The notes: generated from the sequence alone by a model not told the origin. A stretch of 64,000 nucleotides of DNA from RYN-230 sp963723595 (GCA_963723595.1 CAVRRQ010000006.1:496001-560000); one strand, 5' to 3'; numbered from the stretch's first letter, positions 7,840 to 16,899 are shown. Program-made: numbers and translations.

Positions 7840-9534
7840 TTAGCCAGTACCGGGCAGCCGGGCCAGCGGGAACGGCGGGCTGAGCAGCAGCTGCACGTTC
7901 CGGTCGGCGGCGGTCCCGGCCCGGCCCGGGTGGGTGCCGCCGAACGGGATGTTCGCGGCCAGCTCACGATGGAGGGCGGCCAGGTCGGCCGGGGTGAACA
8001 GCGCCGCGCCGGCCAGCGCCGCGCTGGCCGGCGCGGGCGGCCCGGGCGGCGTATCGTGATCCACCATGGTGCAGGTGATGGACAGCTGCCCGCCGGAGTC
8101 GGCCAGCTCCACCAGCCGGGTCTGGCACGGCCAGTCCACCACCGCGCAGGTGGTGACTTCCCAGAAGCCCCGGCCCGGGCGGTCCGGGTCGGGCCGCGGC
8201 CGGATCGCGTTGATGTGCGTGTGCCCGTTCAGCCACAGCACCACGTTGGGGAAGCGGTGCAGCAGGGCCACCAGCTCGGCCGCGCCGATCAGCGGCTCGC
8301 CGCCCGGCCCGGGATGCCAGCCCCGGGTGTTGTCCAGGGTGTCCACGCCGTGGTGGGAGAACAGGATGACCAGCCGGTCGTCCTGCCCGGTCCGGATCTC
8401 CTCCCCGGCCGGCCCCCGGTAGGCCGAGTGCACCTCGGCGAGGCGGTCTTCCAGCCAGCGGGCCTGCTGCCGGTCCAGGCATCCGTCGGCCCCGCCGGCC
8501 AGGCAATTGGTGTCGAGCGCGATGAACCGTGCCGCCGGGGTGTCATGGACGTAGTACGCGGTTCCGTGGCGGAGGTTCTCGTCGGTGAAGCCGTGCCCGA
8601 GGGGGCGCGCGCCCGGCCCGAAATGCGCGGCCACGAACTCGCCGCGGGTGACCGGCCGGCGGCCGGGATCGGCGGGCACGTGGCGCGACGGGCCGGCCAT
8701 GAAGGCCTCCGGGCGCACCGTGAACAGCTCGAGGGCCTCGTCGCTGTCGAACCCGTCGGGCAGCCGCATCGGCTTCCGGTCGCCGGTCAGCGCGGCGGCC
8801 AGCCCCGGGGTCTGCGTGCCCACCCCCTGGTTGAGGGCCTCGTGGTTGCCGAAGCAGGACAGCCAGGGCATGTCCAGGCCGCCCGCGGTGAACTCGCGCA
8901 AGGCCGCCTCGAGCAGCCCCGGGTGATGCGGGAAGCCGAGCTCGCGCCGGAAGAAGTCGGGCCCGTCCGGGCCCACGCCGTCCGGCTTCCAGAAGATGTC
9001 GTCCGGCCAGTCGAGGGCCTGCACGCCGGCGTACCCGGGACCGCCGGAGTTGGGGGTCACCCGGCCGCCGTCGAACAAGGCCAGGAACACCTGCACCTCG
9101 TTCCACTGGGCGTTGTCGATCGCGTCCCCGGTGGTCACGGCCAGCGCGGGCGGCTGCCCGGTGGCCGGGCCGCGCAGCGCGTTCACGGTGCGCACCGTGG
9201 CGTCCACCGCGTGCGGGGTGAGCGCCTCCTGCGGGCGCTGCACCGGCACCACCCCGGCGTACCGGGGGTCGGTGAAGTAGCGGTTGAGGAACTCGAACCG
9301 GGTCGGCGACTGGACGTCGGCCAGCTGCAGGTCGGTGACGTGGATGAGGCAGAGGAGAGGGCGTGCGCCCGGCGGTGCGGTGCCGGGAAGCCTGGCGCCC
9401 AGGTCATCGCGCAGCACGTGCGGCTCGCCCGCGATGACCTCGACGGCCCGGTACGGCCAGCTCGCCCCGCGGCGCAGCACCGAGCCCGGGGCCAGCCGTC
9501 GGTGGGTAGTCAGTGGCGGGCGTCCCGCGCTCAA
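7840..9534 (-). CDS. Metallophosphoesterase, TIGR03767-like
   Basis: The calcineurin-fold metal motifs appear in order: HVTDLQLADV, TTGDAIDN, CFGNHEAL, ILFSHHGVD and WLNGHTH. This is the full set for a di-metal phosphoesterase. Length (about 564 residues) and wording match the long actinobacterial TIGR03767 (PPA1498-like) family, whose substrate is unknown. The TTG at 9534 overlaps the stop of the preceding ABC ATPase as TTGA; a GTG at 9480 is an alternative. No signal peptide is seen, so the product is probably cytoplasmic. As the last gene of the ABC operon it may dephosphorylate the imported ligand, which is an inference. Confidence 0.85.
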   Translation of the reverse strand: MSAGRPPLTTHRRLAPGSVLRRGASWPYRAVEVIAGEPHVLRDDLGARLPGTAPPGARPLLCLIHVTDLQLADVQSPTRFEFLNRYFTDPRYAGVVPVQRPQEALTPHAVDATVRTVNALRGPATGQPPALAVTTGDAIDNAQWNEVQVFLALFDGGRVTPNSGGPGYAGVQALDWPDDIFWKPDGVGPDGPDFFRRELGFPHHPGLLEAALREFTAGGLDMPWLSCFGNHEALNQGVGTQTPGLAAALTGDRKPMRLPDGFDSDEALELFTVRPEAFMAGPSRHVPADPGRRPVTRGEFVAAHFGPGARPLGHGFTDENLRHGTAYYVHDTPAARFIALDTNCLAGGADGCLDRQQARWLEDRLAEVHSAYRGPAGEEIRTGQDDRLVILFSHHGVDTLDNTRGWHPGPGGEPLIGAAELVALLHRFPNVVLWLNGHTHINAIRPRPDPDRPGRGFWEVTTCAVVDWPCQTRLVELADSGGQLSITCTMVDHDTPPGPPAPASAALAGAALFTPADLAALHRELAANIPFGGTHPGRAGTAADRNVQLLLSPPFPLARLPGTG

Positions 9535-10653
9535 GCCTCGCTCGCAGCCACGGATTCTTCGTTCTCCGCAACGGAAACCAGCACGGGGTCGGGCCGTATC
9601 GACAGCGCGACGTAGCTGCCCGCGCTGAGCTCGGTGGCGTCCGAGGTCGGCAGCTGGGCCATGATCGTGGTGTCGCCCAGGTTCACGGTGACCCGGCTGG
9701 TCGCGCCCAGGAAGGTGATGGCGATCACGGTGCCGGCCAGCGGGCCGGACCCGGCCGAGCTTTCCGGGGCCAGGGTGACCGCCTCGGGCCGGATCAGCGC
9801 GGTGACCGGCCCGGCCGGGGTGCCGAGATCGACCAGGGGCAGGTCCTGCCCGCGCACGGTCACGGTCGAGCCGCTGACCATCCCGGCCAGGCGGTTGGTG
9901 AGGCCGACGAACTCGGCCACGAACGCGGTGGCCGGCCGGGAGTAGACCTCGATGGGCGGGGCGAGCTGCTCCAGCTGGCCCGCCCGCATCACGCCGACCC
10001 GGTCCGCGATGGCCAGCGCCTCTTCCTGGTCGTGCGTGACGAACAGGGTGGTGATGCCCACCTCGAGCTGGATCCGCCGGATCTGGTCCCGCAGCTGGGC
10101 GCGGACCTTGGCGTCCAGCGCGGACAGCGGCTCGTCCAGCAGCAGCACCTGGGGCTCGATGGCCAGGGCCCGGGCCAGCGCGACCCGCTGCTGCTGGCCG
10201 CCGGACAGCTGATGGGCGTACCGGCCCGACTGCTCCGACAGCCCGACCAGGTCCAGCGTGTCCCGGGCCCGCCGTTCCCGCTCCGCCTTGGCCATCCGGC
10301 GCAGCCGCAGCCCGAAGGCCACGTTCTGCACCACGGTCATGTGCGGGAACAGCGAGTACGCCTGGAACACCATGCCCATGTCCCGCTTGCTGGCGGACAG
10401 GCGGGTGATATCCCGGCCGCCGACGGTGATGGTCCCGCTGTCCGCGTCCTCCAGGCCGGCCAGCAGCCGCAGCGTGGTGGTCTTGCCGCAGCCGGACGGG
10501 CCGAGCAGTGCGATCAGCTCGCCGGGCCGCAGGGTAAGGTCCAGGCCGTCCAGGGCGGTGACCGCGCCGTACCGGCGGGTCAGTCCCTCCATCCGGACCT
10601 CGACGGCGGTCCTGGTCGGCGGCGCCCTGGGCGCTGGTCACTGGTGAGCTCAC
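9531..10653 (-). CDS. ABC importer ATP-binding protein, PotA/FbpC type, one-base frameshift near the start
   Basis: This energises the importer. Walker A is GPSGCGKTT, the Q-loop VFQAYSLFPHM, the signature LSGGQQQRVALARAL, Walker B VLLLDEPLSALD, and the switch His is in FVTHDQEEAL. A C-terminal TOBE-like region follows (VTALIRPEAVTL). The clean frame begins at an ATG at 10592, but a GTG at 10653 has GAGGA upstream and is 61 bases away. Deleting one C near 10603 joins them and restores QDRVEVRMEGLTRRYG, the expected N-terminus. The GTG lies 10 bases after the permease stop. Substrate cannot be told from the sequence. Confidence 0.88.
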
Positions 10654-10663
10654 GGAGTATTCC

Positions 10664-11509
10664 TCATCCCCGGCGCCGCCGGCGTCCGGCGTAGGACACG
10701 ATCATCAACAGGGCGAAGGCGAACAGCAGCGAGGCCATGGAGGTCGAGAAGACGACCCCGGCGTTGGGCGTGTTCCGGCTGATCGAGTACAGAGTCGGCT
10801 GCAGCGTGTTGAACAGCAGCAGGTAGGCGATGGTGAACTCGCCGAGCACCAGGGCGCCGGTCAGCAGCACCGAGTTCAGGATGGCCTGCCGCATGTTCGG
10901 CGCAATGACCCGGAACATCACCGTGAACCAGCTCGCGCCGAGACTCCGGGCCGCCTCGGCCAGCGTGACGGCGTCGAGGGCGTCCAGCCCCGACGACAGC
11001 GCCCGGTAGGCGTACGGCAGCGCCAGGATCACGTACACCCAGAACAGCTGCAGGGCCGACAGGCTGTAGTGCTGGATCCGGTTGTAGACGGGGCCCAGGC
11101 CGACGACCAGCGCGATGGCCGGGATGGTGAGCGGCAGCAGGCAGAGGAACTCGAAAGTCCGGCTGATCCACTGCACCCGCAGCTTGATCCAGATCATCGT
11201 CGGGAGCAGCAGCAGCAGCATCACGACGCTGGTGATGACGGCCAGTTCCAGGGTGAGTTCCACCCCACTGGCCAGCCCGGGGTAGGACACGATCTGCTTC
11301 CAGGCGGCTACTGACCAGGTGCCGAGCTTTTTCCCTTCCAGGGAGAACCGCAGCAGGGCCAGCAGCGGGAGCACGATGAACAGGCCGAACAGGGTGAACA
11401 CCACGTAGCGGAAGGCGTTCAGCCGCCGGAGGCGGCGGCGCTGCATGCCCCGCGGCCGCCCGGCCGGGGCGGCCAGCGGGGTCTCACCCAGCGACGTTAC
11501 CGCAGCCAT
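10664..11509 (-). CDS. ABC transporter permease (second membrane subunit)
   Basis: This inner-membrane permease of 281 residues and about six helices has the cytoplasmic coupling loop EAARSLGASWFTV typical of the PotB/PotC and FbpB class (BPD_transp_1). Its ATG overlaps the end of the upstream permease by 13 bases, so translation is coupled. A basic run (RRRLRRL) precedes the first helix, consistent with a cytoplasmic N-terminus. The pair of separate permeases is usual for spermidine, thiamine, iron or 2-aminoethylphosphonate importers. Confidence 0.88.
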   Translation of the reverse strand: MAAVTSLGETPLAAPAGRPRGMQRRRLRRLNAFRYVVFTLFGLFIVLPLLALLRFSLEGKKLGTWSVAAWKQIVSYPGLASGVELTLELAVITSVVMLLLLLPTMIWIKLRVQWISRTFEFLCLLPLTIPAIALVVGLGPVYNRIQHYSLSALQLFWVYVILALPYAYRALSSGLDALDAVTLAEAARSLGASWFTVMFRVIAPNMRQAILNSVLLTGALVLGEFTIAYLLLFNTLQPTLYSISRNTPNAGVVFSTSMASLLFAFALLMIVSYAGRRRRRG

Positions 11510-12366
11510 CGGGACGCCCTCCTCTGCAGTAGCGCGTACCCGGTCATGACGATCGCCACCATGACGATCATGCCGAAGGCGAGCAGGTCGGCCGCGTTCA
11601 CGTTGGCCAGCCCCACCTCGCTGGACAGGGACGTGCTGATCTCCTGTGGCACCGTGTAGGCGATCTGGTTCTCCCAGGCCTCGATGGTCGCGAACGCGGA
11701 CAGCGCGTTGGCGAACAGCAGCAGCGCCGCGCCGAAGAACGCCGGGGCGAGCAGCGGGCCGCCCACGTACCGCCAGTACTGCCACGTCGAGGAGCCCAGG
11801 CTCTCCGAGGCTTCCCGCCACTGGATCTTGAGCCCGTCGATGGCGGGCAGGAAGACCAGCACCATGAGCGGGACCTGGAAGTAGATGTAGATCAGGCCGA
11901 TGCCCCACGGGAAGTTGTAGTACCAGCCCGCGTGGAACAGCAGCCCGGCCGGGCCGATGAGCGCCTGGAAGGCGAAGGCCAGGGTCACCCCGCCGAACTG
12001 GGCCAGCACGCCCGAGCCGGCCAGCGCGAAGCGCCGCACCGCGCCGTCCGGCTTGCCGGAGGACACCGCGTAGGCCACCAGTGCCCCGAACACCGCCCCG
12101 GCCACGGCCGAGATCAGGCACAGCTTGAACGACCCGATGAAGTAGCTGCGCACGACCGGGCCCCACAAGGTGGACACGCTGCCGAAGTCCCAGGATCCGC
12201 CAGGGTTCTTGAAGGCGTTGACGACAAGGATGCCGGTCGGCCAGAGCAGGAAGACGCCGACGTAGCCCAGGAACGGCAGGGTCCCCAGCCAGGCCGGAGC
12301 GCGCAGGCGGCGCCCGGCCCGCACGGGCCGGGCGCCAGCCTCGGTCGTCGTCGCAGCGACGGTCAC
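11497..12366 (-). CDS. ABC transporter permease (first membrane subunit)
   Basis: This permease of 289 residues has about six transmembrane segments, beginning with LGTLPFLGYVGVFLLWPTGILVV. The coupling motif is EASESLGSSTWQYW, about 100 residues before the C-terminus. It starts 12 bases downstream of the binding-protein stop. It forms the translocation pore with the next gene's product. Confidence 0.88.
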   Translation of the reverse strand: MTVAATTTEAGARPVRAGRRLRAPAWLGTLPFLGYVGVFLLWPTGILVVNAFKNPGGSWDFGSVSTLWGPVVRSYFIGSFKLCLISAVAGAVFGALVAYAVSSGKPDGAVRRFALAGSGVLAQFGGVTLAFAFQALIGPAGLLFHAGWYYNFPWGIGLIYIYFQVPLMVLVFLPAIDGLKIQWREASESLGSSTWQYWRYVGGPLLAPAFFGAALLLFANALSAFATIEAWENQIAYTVPQEISTSLSSEVGLANVNAADLLAFGMIVMVAIVMTGYALLQRRASRWLR

Positions 12367-12378
12367 GGTCCTCCCCTG

Positions 12379-13500
12379 CTAGCCGACGGCCTTCGCCCAG
12401 TTGGTCGCCAGGTAGGTGGCGGCTCCCGTCGCCTGGCCCTGGGTCAGGAACAGCGGGGTGCCGGAGACCGCGGGCAGCTTAGATGCCGCCGCCTTGTCGA
12501 TGCTGCCATTGCTGGTCATCGCCGGCTGCTCGACCGGCCGGGCGCCGCCCTGCAGCCAGAGGTTCTGGCCGCCGTCGGTGGCCTGGGAGTAGAGGAACTC
12601 CTCCCACAGCCGGGCCGCCGCCGGGTGCGGCGCGCTCTTGTTGATGGCCTGGGCGTAGTACCCGCCGAGGACGGCGTTCGAGGGAATGAACACCTTCCAG
12701 TTGGACACCCCGACGTAGCTGGGCAGGTTCAGGTAATCCCAGTTGAAAACGACTGGGGTGGACCCGGACTTAATGGTCGCGCCGGTCGCCGACACCGGGG
12801 AGAAGTTACCCTTCGACTTGAGCTCGTGGAAGAAGTTCACGCCCTTGGAGATGCTGCTGGCCGTGCCGCCCAGGGCCAGGTTCGCCATCATGACGCCGTT
12901 CAGCGCGGCGTTCGCGGCGGTGGGGTTGCCGTTCAGCGCGACCGCGTTCTTGAACTTCGGGCCCAGCAGCTGGCTCAGCGAGGTGATCGTGCCGAACTTG
13001 CTGGAGTAGCCGACCGCCATGTAGCCGCCGTAGTCGTTGTACCACAGGCCGCTGGCGTCCTTCTGTGCCGCCGGGATGGCCGACCATGTGCTCACCTTGT
13101 ACGGCGCGAACAGGCTCGTATTGGCCAGCGCCACGGATACCCCGACGTCCACCACGTCCGGCGCCGCCGCGGTCCCATTCTTCTGCTTGATCGTGTCAAC
13201 TTCCTGCTGGCTGGTTCCGTCCGGCAGCGCCGAGTTCACCTTGATGCCGTATTTGGCCGTGAAGGTCTTGAGGATGGTGCCGTAGTTGGCCCACGTGGGT
13301 GGCAGCGCGATGACGTTGAGCGTGCCCTCTTTCTTGGCCGCCGCCACGAGCTTGCTCATTCCGCCACCCGACGATACGGACGTAACGGTGGCCCAATTAG
13401 TGCCGCCACTCGACGTTGACGGCGAACTCGTGGAGCAGCCGGCGGCCGCCAAAGCCAGCGCCGCGACACCCACGAGAGTCAAACGGTAGGGAGATTTCAC
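12379..13500 (-). CDS. ABC transporter substrate-binding lipoprotein
   Basis: This 373-residue precursor has the lipoprotein signal LVGVAALALAAAGCSTS; the Cys (about residue 22) would be lipidated. A Ser/Thr/Gly-rich linker follows, then a family-1 periplasmic-binding fold (KLVAAAKKEGTLNVIALPPTWANYG, APDVVDVGVSVAL, LWYNDYGGYMAVGYSS). This layout resembles ferric-ion, polyamine and phosphonate binding proteins (PotD/AfuA-like). The GTG at 13500 has AGGAGG about 10 bases upstream, which decides the start. It is the first gene of the import operon and sits directly behind a LacI-type operator. Confidence 0.9.
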   Translation of the reverse strand: MKSPYRLTLVGVAALALAAAGCSTSSPSTSSGGTNWATVTSVSSGGGMSKLVAAAKKEGTLNVIALPPTWANYGTILKTFTAKYGIKVNSALPDGTSQQEVDTIKQKNGTAAAPDVVDVGVSVALANTSLFAPYKVSTWSAIPAAQKDASGLWYNDYGGYMAVGYSSKFGTITSLSQLLGPKFKNAVALNGNPTAANAALNGVMMANLALGGTASSISKGVNFFHELKSKGNFSPVSATGATIKSGSTPVVFNWDYLNLPSYVGVSNWKVFIPSNAVLGGYYAQAINKSAPHPAAARLWEEFLYSQATDGGQNLWLQGGARPVEQPAMTSNGSIDKAAASKLPAVSGTPLFLTQGQATGAATYLATNWAKAVG

Positions 13501-13623
13501 GGGAAATTGCCTCCTGTATTGGCTATCCCACTTTTGAGCGGGTCCGCGGCAGCTAAGCGCCCACCACGCAGTAGTGCTCAGGAGGTCTGCGGACCCCCCC
13601 GCGAACAGCACCCGCAAAAGACC

Positions 13624-13635
13624 TTAAACGTTTAG
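13624..13635. promoter_or_regulatory. Putative LacI-family operator in front of the ABC operon
   Basis: A perfect 10-bp palindrome TAAACGTTTA occupies 13625-13634, about 125 bases upstream of the binding-protein start. Its core AAACGTTT fits the AANCGNTT pattern bound by LacI/GalR-family proteins through a central CG step. A LacI-family gene lies immediately upstream in the same orientation, which makes it the likely ligand-responsive repressor. Confidence 0.65.
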
Positions 13636-13765
13636 TTTTGCCGTTATGTTGGCGCACCCGCCGCGGGGGCGTCAAGAGGCGTTACCGAGTTGACGCGCGG
13701 GGGCCAGCCACTGTTCACCGGACGGCAAAACCCCCAGGCAGGCGGGCTGCGGACGGCCCGTCAGG

Positions 13766-14866
13766 CTAGGTCGCGGGAAGCTGCGCCGGGCGGGGGGCGG
13801 GCGTCTGCAGGGACGCCCGCTCGATGAGTTCCACGGGGGCCACGTAGTCGCCCGGCGGGACCCGCCCGAGCAGGCGCAGCATCAGGGCCCGGCCCATTTC
13901 GCGCCGGTTCAGCCAGATGGTGGCCAGTGGCGGGTCCAGGAGCTCAGAGGTGGCCAGGTCGTCGTGCCCGACGACCGAGACCTCGGGACCGATGCGCAGC
14001 CCGAGTTCGCGCGCGGCCTTGTAGACCGCATGCGCGGTGTAGTCGGAGTTGGTGATGACCGCGGTCGGCGCCTCCCGGCCGGCCAGTACCGCCCGGGTGG
14101 CCTGCTGCACGTCGCCCAGGGTCAGCGGCGAATACAGCACAGTGGCCCGCAGCCCGAGCGCCCGGCTCAGCCGCCGGAAGTGGCGCAGCCGGTCCGGGTC
14201 GGCCATCAGCCGGCGCGGCGCGGTCAGGAACGCCACCGAGGTATGCCCCAGTTCGGCCAGGCGGCGCAGCGGCAACTCGACCGCGGCGGCGTTGTCCGGG
14301 CGGACCCGGGACACCCCGGTGATGCGGGCCGCCGCGGCGTTCAGCGCCACCACCGGGGCCCCGGGGCGCAGGTCGTGCCAGAGCCGGATCGACTCGCCGG
14401 TCCCGACCGGGGCGATGGCCAGCCCGGCCAGCCGCTGGGCGGCCATCTCCTGGAGGTGCCGGCGCTCGCGTTCCAGCGAATAGCGGGAATCCAGCACGAG
14501 CAGGGTGGCGCCGGCTTCGCCCGCGACCTCCTCGGCGCCGGAGAGCACCTCGAGGAAGAACGGGTTGGCGAAGTTCCGCACCACGAAGCCGTAGGTGGTG
14601 GTCCGGCCCCGGCGCAGCGCCTGGGCCTGCGGGTTGGCGCGGTAGCCGAGTTGCTCCGCGATGCCCAGGATGCGGCGGCGGGTGCCGTCGGCCACGCCGG
14701 GCTGGCCGTTGAGCGCGAAGCTGGCCGAGGCCACCGAGACGCCGGCCATCCGGGCCACGTCGCGGATGCCCGCAGTGCCCGGCGATTCAGTGCCCGATGT
14801 TCCGGTGCCCGGCGTTCCGGTGCGCGAAGTTCCAGTGCGCGGTGATCCGTTCTGAGCAGTCGGCAT
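13766..14866 (-). CDS. LacI-family transcriptional regulator
   Basis: This 366-residue regulator has an N-terminal HTH plus hinge (IRDVARMAGVSVASASFALN, then TRRRILGIAEQLGYRANPQAQALR). A periplasmic-binding-like effector domain follows (TTTYGFVVRNFANPFFLEVLSGAE, TAVITNSDYTAHAVYKAA, VSVVGHDDLATSELLDPPLATIWL). The first 35 residues are an unusual Gly/Thr/Ser-rich stretch made of repeated TGTxGTG-like units. The ATG at 14866 has GGAAAG before it and is preferred to the ATG at 14932. It is transcribed towards the ABC operon, whose promoter carries a matching operator. Confidence 0.9.
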   Translation of the reverse strand: MPTAQNGSPRTGTSRTGTPGTGTSGTESPGTAGIRDVARMAGVSVASASFALNGQPGVADGTRRRILGIAEQLGYRANPQAQALRRGRTTTYGFVVRNFANPFFLEVLSGAEEVAGEAGATLLVLDSRYSLERERRHLQEMAAQRLAGLAIAPVGTGESIRLWHDLRPGAPVVALNAAAARITGVSRVRPDNAAAVELPLRRLAELGHTSVAFLTAPRRLMADPDRLRHFRRLSRALGLRATVLYSPLTLGDVQQATRAVLAGREAPTAVITNSDYTAHAVYKAARELGLRIGPEVSVVGHDDLATSELLDPPLATIWLNRREMGRALMLRLLGRVPPGDYVAPVELIERASLQTPAPRPAQLPAT

Positions 14867-15030
14867 GATCTTTCCTGCGGCCCCCGCTGTGCCAGTGGTC
14901 AGCCCCCGGCGGCCCCGGGCAGCGTGGGACATTGTCGCGCTCGGGCCGCTGATGATCAGCCTCTACGAGCGGCCCCGGTTAGGCAAGCCGGGCGGAGGCC
15001 GGGCCGACCCGGGCGGGTCAGCCCGGCCCC

Positions 15031-15085
15031 GGTGGCCGGCCCGGGTGGCCCGGCCCGGGTGGTCCGGCCCGGGTGGCCCGGCCCG
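15031..15085. repeat. 14-bp GC-only tandem repeat, four units
   Basis: Four consecutive copies of GGTGGCCCGGCCCG (the first 13 bp, one with T for C) lie in the 390-base gap between the LacI gene and the ECF sigma gene. The rest of that gap is GC-rich. I see no gene in it; it must hold the two divergent promoters. Confidence 0.75.
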
Positions 15086-15258
15086 GCCCGGGCGGATCAA
15101 CCCCGGCTGGTGACCCGGTGGCCGGCGGGCAGCCGGTGGCCGCCGGACACCAGCTGCCCGCGGGTAACTTCACCCCCGGCCGCGGCTAACCCAGCAGATT
15201 GTCGGTGGCGGCTGGCACACTGTCCGTGGGTAAGTTAGTTCACGGGACGGGGAGGAGC

Positions 15259-16251
15259 GTGAGCACGATCGCCGCCACCGACACTGTTACTCATGACCTG
15301 GAGACCTACCGGGGCGAGCTGACCGGCTACTGCTACCGGATGCTCGGATCGGCGCACGACGCCGACGACGCCGTGCAGGAGGCCATGGTCCGGGCCTGGC
15401 AGGCCTTCGACCGCTTCGAGGGCCGGTCCGCCGTGCGCTCATGGCTGTACCGGATCGCCACCAACGTCTGCCTGGACATGCTGCGCAGCCGTAAGCGCCG
15501 GGCCATGCCGATGGACCTGTCGGCCCCGGTGCCTTCCAGTACCGAGCCGGTCGCCACGCTGCCGGACTCGGCCTGGGTCGAGCCGCTGCCCGGCGATGGC
15601 CCGGTGCCCCCGGACACCGACCCGGCCGGGCGCGCGGTGCTGCAGGACAGCATCCGGCTGGCGTTCATCTCGGCCCTGCAGAACCTGCCGCCCCGGCAGC
15701 GGGCGGTGCTCATCCTGCGCGAGGTGCTGTGCTGGCAGGCCGCTGAGGTGGCCAACCTGCTCGACACCACGGTGGTCTCGGTGAACAGCGCCCTGCAGCG
15801 GGCCCGGACCACCATGGCCGCCAGCGGCCAGGGTGACGACCGGCCGGCGCCGCGGCTCGAGGGCGCGGACCGGGACCTGCTGGCCCGCTACGTGGACGCG
15901 TTCCAGCGTTACGACATCGACCGGCTCGTCGCGCTGCTGCACGAGGACGCCAGCATCTCCATGCCGCCGTTCGAGATGTGGATCCGCGGCCGGGAGGAGT
16001 TGCGCGGCTGGTACACCGGCTGGGGCGGCGGCTGTGCGGGCTCCCGGATGATCCCCGTCACCGCCAACGGCTCACCCGCGTTCGGCCAGTACAAGCCGGA
16101 CGGTGACGGGACGCGGCTGGTGCCCTGGTGCATCCAGGTCCCGGAGATCTCCGGCGGCCGGATCACGCACATCCATCACTTCCTGGTTACCGGCACCAGC
16201 CTGTTCGAGCGGTTCGGCCTGCCCCCCTACCTCGACGCTGCGGCGGGGTAG
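15259..16251 (+). CDS. ECF RNA polymerase sigma factor with SnoaL-like C-terminal domain (SigG/TIGR02960 type)
   Basis: This 330-residue protein has sigma region 2 at about residues 15-85 (LTGYCYRMLGSAHDADDAVQE, then RSWLYRIATNVCLDML). Region 4 is at about 135-185 (PPRQRAVLILREVL, with EVANLLDTTVVSVNSALQRAR as its HTH). A C-terminal NTF2/SnoaL-like domain extends from about 205 (DLLARYVDAFQRYDIDRLVALLHEDA). The C-terminal domain is known in ECF groups that lack a membrane anti-sigma factor and may bind a small ligand. The GTG start follows GGAGGAGC. No anti-sigma gene is adjacent. Confidence 0.9.
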   Translation: MSTIAATDTVTHDLETYRGELTGYCYRMLGSAHDADDAVQEAMVRAWQAFDRFEGRSAVRSWLYRIATNVCLDMLRSRKRRAMPMDLSAPVPSSTEPVATLPDSAWVEPLPGDGPVPPDTDPAGRAVLQDSIRLAFISALQNLPPRQRAVLILREVLCWQAAEVANLLDTTVVSVNSALQRARTTMAASGQGDDRPAPRLEGADRDLLARYVDAFQRYDIDRLVALLHEDASISMPPFEMWIRGREELRGWYTGWGGGCAGSRMIPVTANGSPAFGQYKPDGDGTRLVPWCIQVPEISGGRITHIHHFLVTGTSLFERFGLPPYLDAAAG

Positions 16252-16258
16252 CCCCGGC

Positions 16259-16612
16259 CTACTGGCCCGCGGCTTCCCGGGCGGCGGCTTCCTCGACGGT
16301 GAGCTCGGCGGCGGGGTCGGCTTCCAGCCGCGCATCAGGGATGGGCTGCCCGCTCTGCACGGACCGTCCGTAGGTACCGTCAGCCAGCCGCTGCTCGGCC
16401 CGTTCCAGGGCGCCCAGCCGGTCGCGCAGGCTCTCCGCGATCGCGTCGTCCATGCCCTGCTGGGTCAGGGACTGCGCGGGGTCGGCGATGTCGGCGTCCT
16501 GCTGGTCCTCGCTGTCCCGGTCCTCCCGCCCGGACGCCTCGGTCTCGGCCAGGAGCTTCTGCACCTCGTCGCGCTCGGCGGCCAGCAGGGCCCGGGCCCG
16601 CTCAACGTCCAC
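16259..16612 (-). CDS. DksA/TraR-like protein lacking the zinc-finger cysteines
   Basis: This 117-residue protein has an acidic coiled-coil half (VERARALLAAERDEVQKLL, later ESLRDRLGALERAEQRLADG). GTYGRSVQSGQPIPDARLEA, then DPAAELTV, follow. The pattern G-T-Y-G-x-x, SG-x-PIP-x-RLEA-x-PAA is that of DksA/TraR zinc-finger proteins, but all four cysteine positions are occupied by other residues. It might therefore bind RNA polymerase's secondary channel without zinc, as known for some cysteine-poor DksA paralogues; that role is inferred. The GTG at 16612 has AGGAGA upstream. It converges on the sigma gene, 7 bases apart. Confidence 0.7.
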   Translation of the reverse strand: MDVERARALLAAERDEVQKLLAETEASGREDRDSEDQQDADIADPAQSLTQQGMDDAIAESLRDRLGALERAEQRLADGTYGRSVQSGQPIPDARLEADPAAELTVEEAAAREAAGQ

Positions 16613-16825
16613 GTGATCTCCTCTGCACTTCACTGCCGCCGGTTCCGCGGCGCCACCCGTAGCGCCCCACCCTATGCCGTGGATGAGGGGAAGCCGGCGA
16701 CGCCGTAGTCATGGACCCTGCCTCGCGCCGCGCGTCCCCCGCCGGGCCGCCTTCGTTCCCGGTGGACCGGCCATAGTGCACCTGGTGATGCCCCTGTTCC
16801 GTGGGTGACGCTTGTGCCCCGGTGC

Positions 16826-16899
16826 CCACGTTTTACGCGGACGGTGCGCGTTTCCGGGGGTTTTTGCCCGTTCCGGCGCACGGTCCGCGTGAAACGTGG
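16826..16899. repeat. Long near-perfect inverted repeat (23-bp arms) in a gene-poor gap
   Basis: The arms 16826-16848 and 16877-16899 pair over 23 positions with 21 Watson-Crick pairs, one G-U and one mismatch, around a 28-base spacer. The stretch from 16613 to about 17060 holds no convincing gene, so this hairpin is its only clear feature. It could be a structured RNA, a strong terminator, or the palindromic core of a small non-autonomous mobile element. No T-tract follows. Confidence 0.6.

Noticed and set aside
7840..10653. One continuous 937-codon frame
   Set aside because: Only the C-terminal part matches a protein family (metallophosphoesterase). The rest reads through the ABC ATPase gene in the wrong frame, where the ATPase motifs are clear.
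15001..15120. CRISPR-like or regulatory repeat array
   Set aside because: The 14-bp units are contiguous, GC-only and without spacers; simple slippage explains them.
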